Shown here: positions 26,001-27,890 of the stretch, in pieces | Layout of the letters: the number at the start of each line of letters is the position of its first letter | How positions within the stretch are numbered: the stretch's first letter is position 1 | From: a virus | Direction: 5' to 3' (one strand) | Length of the DNA stretch: 27,890 bases | Virus record (IMG/VR): IMGVR_UViG_3300030329_005159 | Location: 329-28,218 of that record | Notes under the pieces: model-generated | Database searches by the model: none | What the model saw: the letters and a program-made list of their open reading frames with translations, nothing else | What the model was told of the DNA's origin: nothing | Made by a program: the position numbers and the translations under genes

Positions 26001-27890
26001 ACCTAGTCTTAAAAAAGATAGCAATTACAGAAAAGGTATATTTAAAATAGAAACTAATAAAGCTAAGTTTACAAAATTCTTTACAGAAGGCGGATATACA
26101 ACTTTATTAGATAGACAAAAGAAACTAGCAATACTTATAGGTGAATCAATAACAGAAAACATAATTAACGATCAAATCACTGAAAATTCTAAAAACTTAA
26201 ATGATATAACTAAGGTCAAAATGAAAGAGTTTGCTAACTCTTTAAATAGACAAAAGAAAGAAGTTCAGGGTAATTACAATGATCAAATTAAGTTTTCTAA
26301 AAACTCAATGAAAGATGCTAATATGCTAAAGTCTCTTGTTGAAGAAAAAGGATTAAGTAATGTGTTTAGTGACAAAGGGAAATTATTACCTAAATGGAAA
26401 AAGAAGCTTTTAGAACCAAATAACGAAAAAGCTAGTGATTTTATATATAGTATAGCTAAACAGGGATATATACAAGATCTTAGTGACTTGCAATATATTT
26501 CAAAACTTTATGACAAAATATATAAGGCTGGAGAAAGAGGCACGGCTTTTGAAGCTAGTATAATAGATACAATAAAAGAATTAGAGGCTGAATTTGGAGA
26601 AGCTACTGTTTATGCTGTATTAAGAAAACCCACTGAAGCAGACGCAATGCCTGATGTAGTAATGAGAATACACAACACTCTCTTAAACATTGAGGCTAAA
26701 ATGTCAAACGCCCAATATAGCAGTGTTACTTTTGCTGTTGATAAAAATGGAAATTTTAATATCAAAAAAAATTATAGTTTTAACAATCAAATTTTAGGAT
26801 TAGGAAAACAAGTGCAAGCAGGTATAAAGGCTACTAGAGCAAGGTTAAAAAAAGAACGTTATGATTGGAACGATATTTCAATTATGCCTACTCATCTTTA
26901 CGAGATAATAAAAAATGAACCTGTAACTATAGATGGAGTTGAATACTCTAGCTATTTAAATGCTATGTCAGCTACAATGCCAATATCGCTAGATGTTGTT
27001 AGTGAAATTTATAATAATAAAAAACATCCAGTAAACTACATGCATATGATGGGTAGGGGATTGTTTTATATGGGTGGTTATAATAATGAAACAAACGTTT
27101 TAGGAACACCTGAATTAAAAGGTAATGCGGAAATAACCTTGCGTATTGGTTCTAACACTCAGAAACAAACCGTTACAATTCAAGAAGGAGTTAAGATGAA
27201 AATTCCTACTGGTAACAAAAGACTTAGCTGGAGAGCAATACCAACAATACCTAATAAAACTTTAGAAACATTAAAACCACATAGTAAAACTTTAGATACT
27301 AAAACTGGTATAAAAAATATTGTTAATAGTAAAGAAGGGAAGGCGTTGGCACTATTTTCTAAATCTAAAAAAGCTAGTACCCTAAACAACGCTGTTAAAA
27401 TGTCTAGATCTATTAGTGACCCAAAAGGTATTACTGTTTTAGATTTTGATGATACATTAGCTACAACTAAATCTTTAGTTAAGTTTACTACACCAGAAGG
27501 TGAAACAGGTACTTTAAACGCTGAGCAATATGCTAGTACGTATGAAGATTTATTAGATCAAGGATATACGTTTGATTTTTCAGATTTTAATAAAGTCGTA
27601 AAAGGTAAGTTAGCACCATTGTTTAATAAAGCAATGAAATTACAAAGCAAGTTTGGTCCAGAAAATATGTTTGTATTAACAGCTAGACCACCAGCTGCTC
27701 AAAAAGCTATATTTGATTTCTTAAAAGCTAATGGTTTAAATATACCATTAAAAAACATAACTGGTTTAGGTAACTCTACAGCAGAAGCCAAAGCGTTATG
27801 GATAGCCGATAAGGTTGGTGAAGGTTATAATGATTTCTATTTTGCTGATGATGCTTTACAAAATGTGCAAGCTGTTAAGAATATGTTAGA
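23047..27890 (+). CDS. Giant multidomain ejected/polyvalent-type protein (3' end outside window)
   Basis: Open frame of 1614 codons with no stop before the window ends. Residues 1-60 form a small N-terminal segment and an acidic linker. Residues 183-218 (GTGAAVGAGATAYLGAGAIA and following) and 263-315 are Gly/Ala-rich and hydrophobic, suited to membrane insertion. A zinc-metalloprotease motif HEVLH is at 580-584, with a possible third ligand Glu642 in DEWFTAF. Residues 800-1130 are Lys/Glu-rich helices. Residues about 1155-1250 carry a PD-(D/E)XK nuclease pattern (G-T-A-F-E1169; P1202-D1203; E1216-A-K1218). Residues 1459 onward are a HAD phosphatase domain: D1466-F-D1468-D-T1470, T1545-A-R, K1582 or K1589, D1601-D1602. 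Several enzymes joined in one giant phage protein is the hallmark of polyvalent proteins injected with the genome. Last of three putative ejected proteins; start after AAATTAAATAA. Confidence 0.75.
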   Translation, partial: MNEYLHENGFTYTERELMIFARENNETLEDYLKSRPELKLKSGKEQGSTGDPTVSPSTMGSDLEIGSSESPKQDSSWFDNTWFGRGWAAASTTGEATDLILEGSNVKMETIQEFIKAKEQEAKEHVPSERMQKFQKQYEKEGSSWTAFFRGVRRDPALMAELFIQSLGTQLGTLADTPAEALTAAGTGAAVGAGATAYLGAGAIAGGLAGAMGGLATTMESALTFGELIEEELKKEGKEFTDKNIKALLEGPKGKSIRNRAIGRGLTIGAVEGFTGGVAGKVTTGVLKGAGKAVSKTRKVGAAATGVGVEAIGGGTGEVLGRVAADQEMDPAEIGFEAITGTVTAPVNVGNALLTYKKPVYKLNGKEVTYAEMKDFVETAEDIDVAKANIVMDNDLTGLDAIANEKQQKAIIKSQIDEKITDKKDIDALLNLAVKRDNAKADLKKEGISQVPGAEKALLDIESQINDIIGKYEGATDVAITQEAADVRKAVRENKISDTIAFAETQGKKIGKETIVVDDNEQAQVTFDKLREEYNKNITDPKEQIKAQNVKDADGFIIGDSIIINKDIAGRTGAINVGAHEVLHGVLAKHMQSLDIAGKKKLISSFKNVLSKKQLAAVTTRLQDNYKDQIAEDPNFMDTTDEWFTAFSDAIEQNEITFDEGVFDKIKNTIQEILRKFNIKKDFANGRQAYNFLKDYSKSIKKNKLSSRALALAGEGTAVTDVKKSVSPLEAIKALVPKTVKTQEDYYALLDDPSVTERILSPTGKLAPVIEAYIRSRSTSPEMAQKNIETVRDRLVNFDPAAKRADGSIVGPEGFGEFIFANARFGKMVAAEKLAIEAAERKRTKSIDTEEAMQIADKPTKKKPELKGQKRREIQSLSNVYGVANEVTLNNKIQALIEKNPKNLEAEIRKLIEKDIRKAITKQMGKISKKKGEVVISDEYKAFLALNYENTVQGLDVATIKKNYNQLFELTEIGKEDRKTRKADKPSLKKDSNYRKGIFKIETNKAKFTKFFTEGGYTTLLDRQKKLAILIGESITENIINDQITENSKNLNDITKVKMKEFANSLNRQKKEVQGNYNDQIKFSKNSMKDANMLKSLVEEKGLSNVFSDKGKLLPKWKKKLLEPNNEKASDFIYSIAKQGYIQDLSDLQYISKLYDKIYKAGERGTAFEASIIDTIKELEAEFGEATVYAVLRKPTEADAMPDVVMRIHNTLLNIEAKMSNAQYSSVTFAVDKNGNFNIKKNYSFNNQILGLGKQVQAGIKATRARLKKERYDWNDISIMPTHLYEIIKNEPVTIDGVEYSSYLNAMSATMPISLDVVSEIYNNKKHPVNYMHMMGRGLFYMGGYNNETNVLGTPELKGNAEITLRIGSNTQKQTVTIQEGVKMKIPTGNKRLSWRAIPTIPNKTLETLKPHSKTLDTKTGIKNIVNSKEGKALALFSKSKKASTLNNAVKMSRSISDPKGITVLDFDDTLATTKSLVKFTTPEGETGTLNAEQYASTYEDLLDQGYTFDFSDFNKVVKGKLAPLFNKAMKLQSKFGPENMFVLTARPPAAQKAIFDFLKANGLNIPLKNITGLGNSTAEAKALWIADKVGEGYNDFYFADDALQNVQAVKNML
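23593..23991 (+). other. Gly/Ala-rich membrane-active segments of the giant protein
   Basis: Encodes residues about 183-315. Two stretches (183-218 and 263-315) consist largely of Gly, Ala, Val and Thr with GxxxG-type spacing and are separated by a charged helix (FGELIEEELKKEGKEF). Such segments occur in phage ejection proteins that insert into the host membrane. No signal peptide is present. Confidence 0.55.
24664..25086 (+). other. Zincin-type metalloprotease domain in the giant protein
   Basis: Encodes residues about 540-680. HEVLH (580-584) follows a small-hydrophobic strand-like NVGA and precedes GVLAKHM, as in zincins. Glu642, 58 residues after the second His, sits in a helix DEWFTAFSDAI of the kind that supplies the third zinc ligand. 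A self-cleaving or host-protein-cutting role is possible; the substrate is unknown. Confidence 0.6.
26509..26796 (+). other. PD-(D/E)XK nuclease-like domain in the giant protein
   Basis: Encodes residues about 1155-1250. A helix with GTAFEASIIDTIKEL supplies Glu1169. A beta hairpin follows: PDVVMRIHNTLLNIEAK, with Asp1203 after Pro and Glu1216-x-Lys1218 at the end of the second strand. Order and spacing match the catalytic core of restriction-endonuclease-fold enzymes, which cut DNA using metal ions. Confidence 0.62.
27409..27890 (+). other. HAD-superfamily phosphatase-like domain, cut by the window edge
   Basis: Encodes residues about 1455-1614. All four HAD motifs can be seen: hydrophobic strand then DFDDT (1466-1470), FVLTARP (1543-1548), a lysine in AEAKALWIADK (1580-1589), and FYFADD (1597-1602). 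Both Asp residues of motif I are present, so a phosphatase or nucleotidase activity is possible. Confidence 0.75.

Noticed and set aside
27436-27453. DFDD in the giant protein as the catalytic motif of a virion RNA polymerase such as crAss-like phages carry
   Set aside because: The motif is DFDDT after a hydrophobic strand and is followed at proper spacing by the TAR, Lys and FADD motifs, which is a HAD domain. No double-psi barrel pattern is visible.
1-27890. tRNA genes, CRISPR arrays, integrase or attachment sites
   Set aside because: All gaps between genes are shorter than about 70 bases and are A/T-rich or hold terminators; no cloverleaf, spaced repeat or recombinase motif was seen.

Overview
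The window is a block of late (virion) genes from an AT-rich, short-tailed double-stranded DNA phage. All genes lie on the + strand, packed end to end, and more than 98% of the bases are coding. The order is large terminase (3' end only), portal, scaffold-like protein, major capsid protein, a conserved unknown protein, two tail ring proteins, a giant tail nozzle ('muzzle') protein, two small virion proteins, and three putative internal/ejected virion proteins. The last gene runs off the right edge. This order and the protein types fit podoviruses of the crAss-like/T7-like plan. The nozzle, terminase and 278-residue proteins closely resemble, from memory, proteins common in uncultured marine phages.

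The host is probably a member of the Bacteroidota, perhaps a marine flavobacterium. None of the 12 visible starts has a Shine-Dalgarno sequence; each follows an A/T-only or nearly A/T-only leader, as is usual in that phylum. All 12 visible stops are TAA. This host call is an inference, and another AT-rich marine host is possible.

Left part (2-5812): packaging and head genes (terminase, portal, acidic scaffold-like protein, capsid). A strong UUCG-loop terminator follows the capsid gene. A single 278-codon gene (5881-6717) lies between that terminator and a second UUCG-loop terminator, so it may be expressed as its own unit.

Middle (6776-18579): the tail. The second ring protein carries an inserted beta-rich module of about 257 residues. 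The 3124-residue nozzle protein keeps recognisable family segments at its N-terminus, middle and C-terminus, but about 1200 residues of carbohydrate-binding-like beta modules are inserted just before the C-terminal segment. No separate tail-fibre gene is visible, so these insertions are good candidates for receptor or glycan binding.

Right part (18592-27890): two small structural proteins, then three proteins that look like an ejected set (compare T7 gp14-gp15-gp16): a Gln/Ala-rich 294-residue protein ending in an EF-hand-like loop, a 626-residue protein, and a protein of more than 1614 residues. The last combines Gly/Ala-rich membrane-active segments, an HExxH zinc-protease motif, a PD-(D/E)XK nuclease motif and a HAD phosphatase domain. 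This resembles the 'polyvalent proteins' delivered with phage DNA and is the most interesting object in the window. I found no tRNA, CRISPR array, integrase, insertion sequence or convincing reverse-strand gene.
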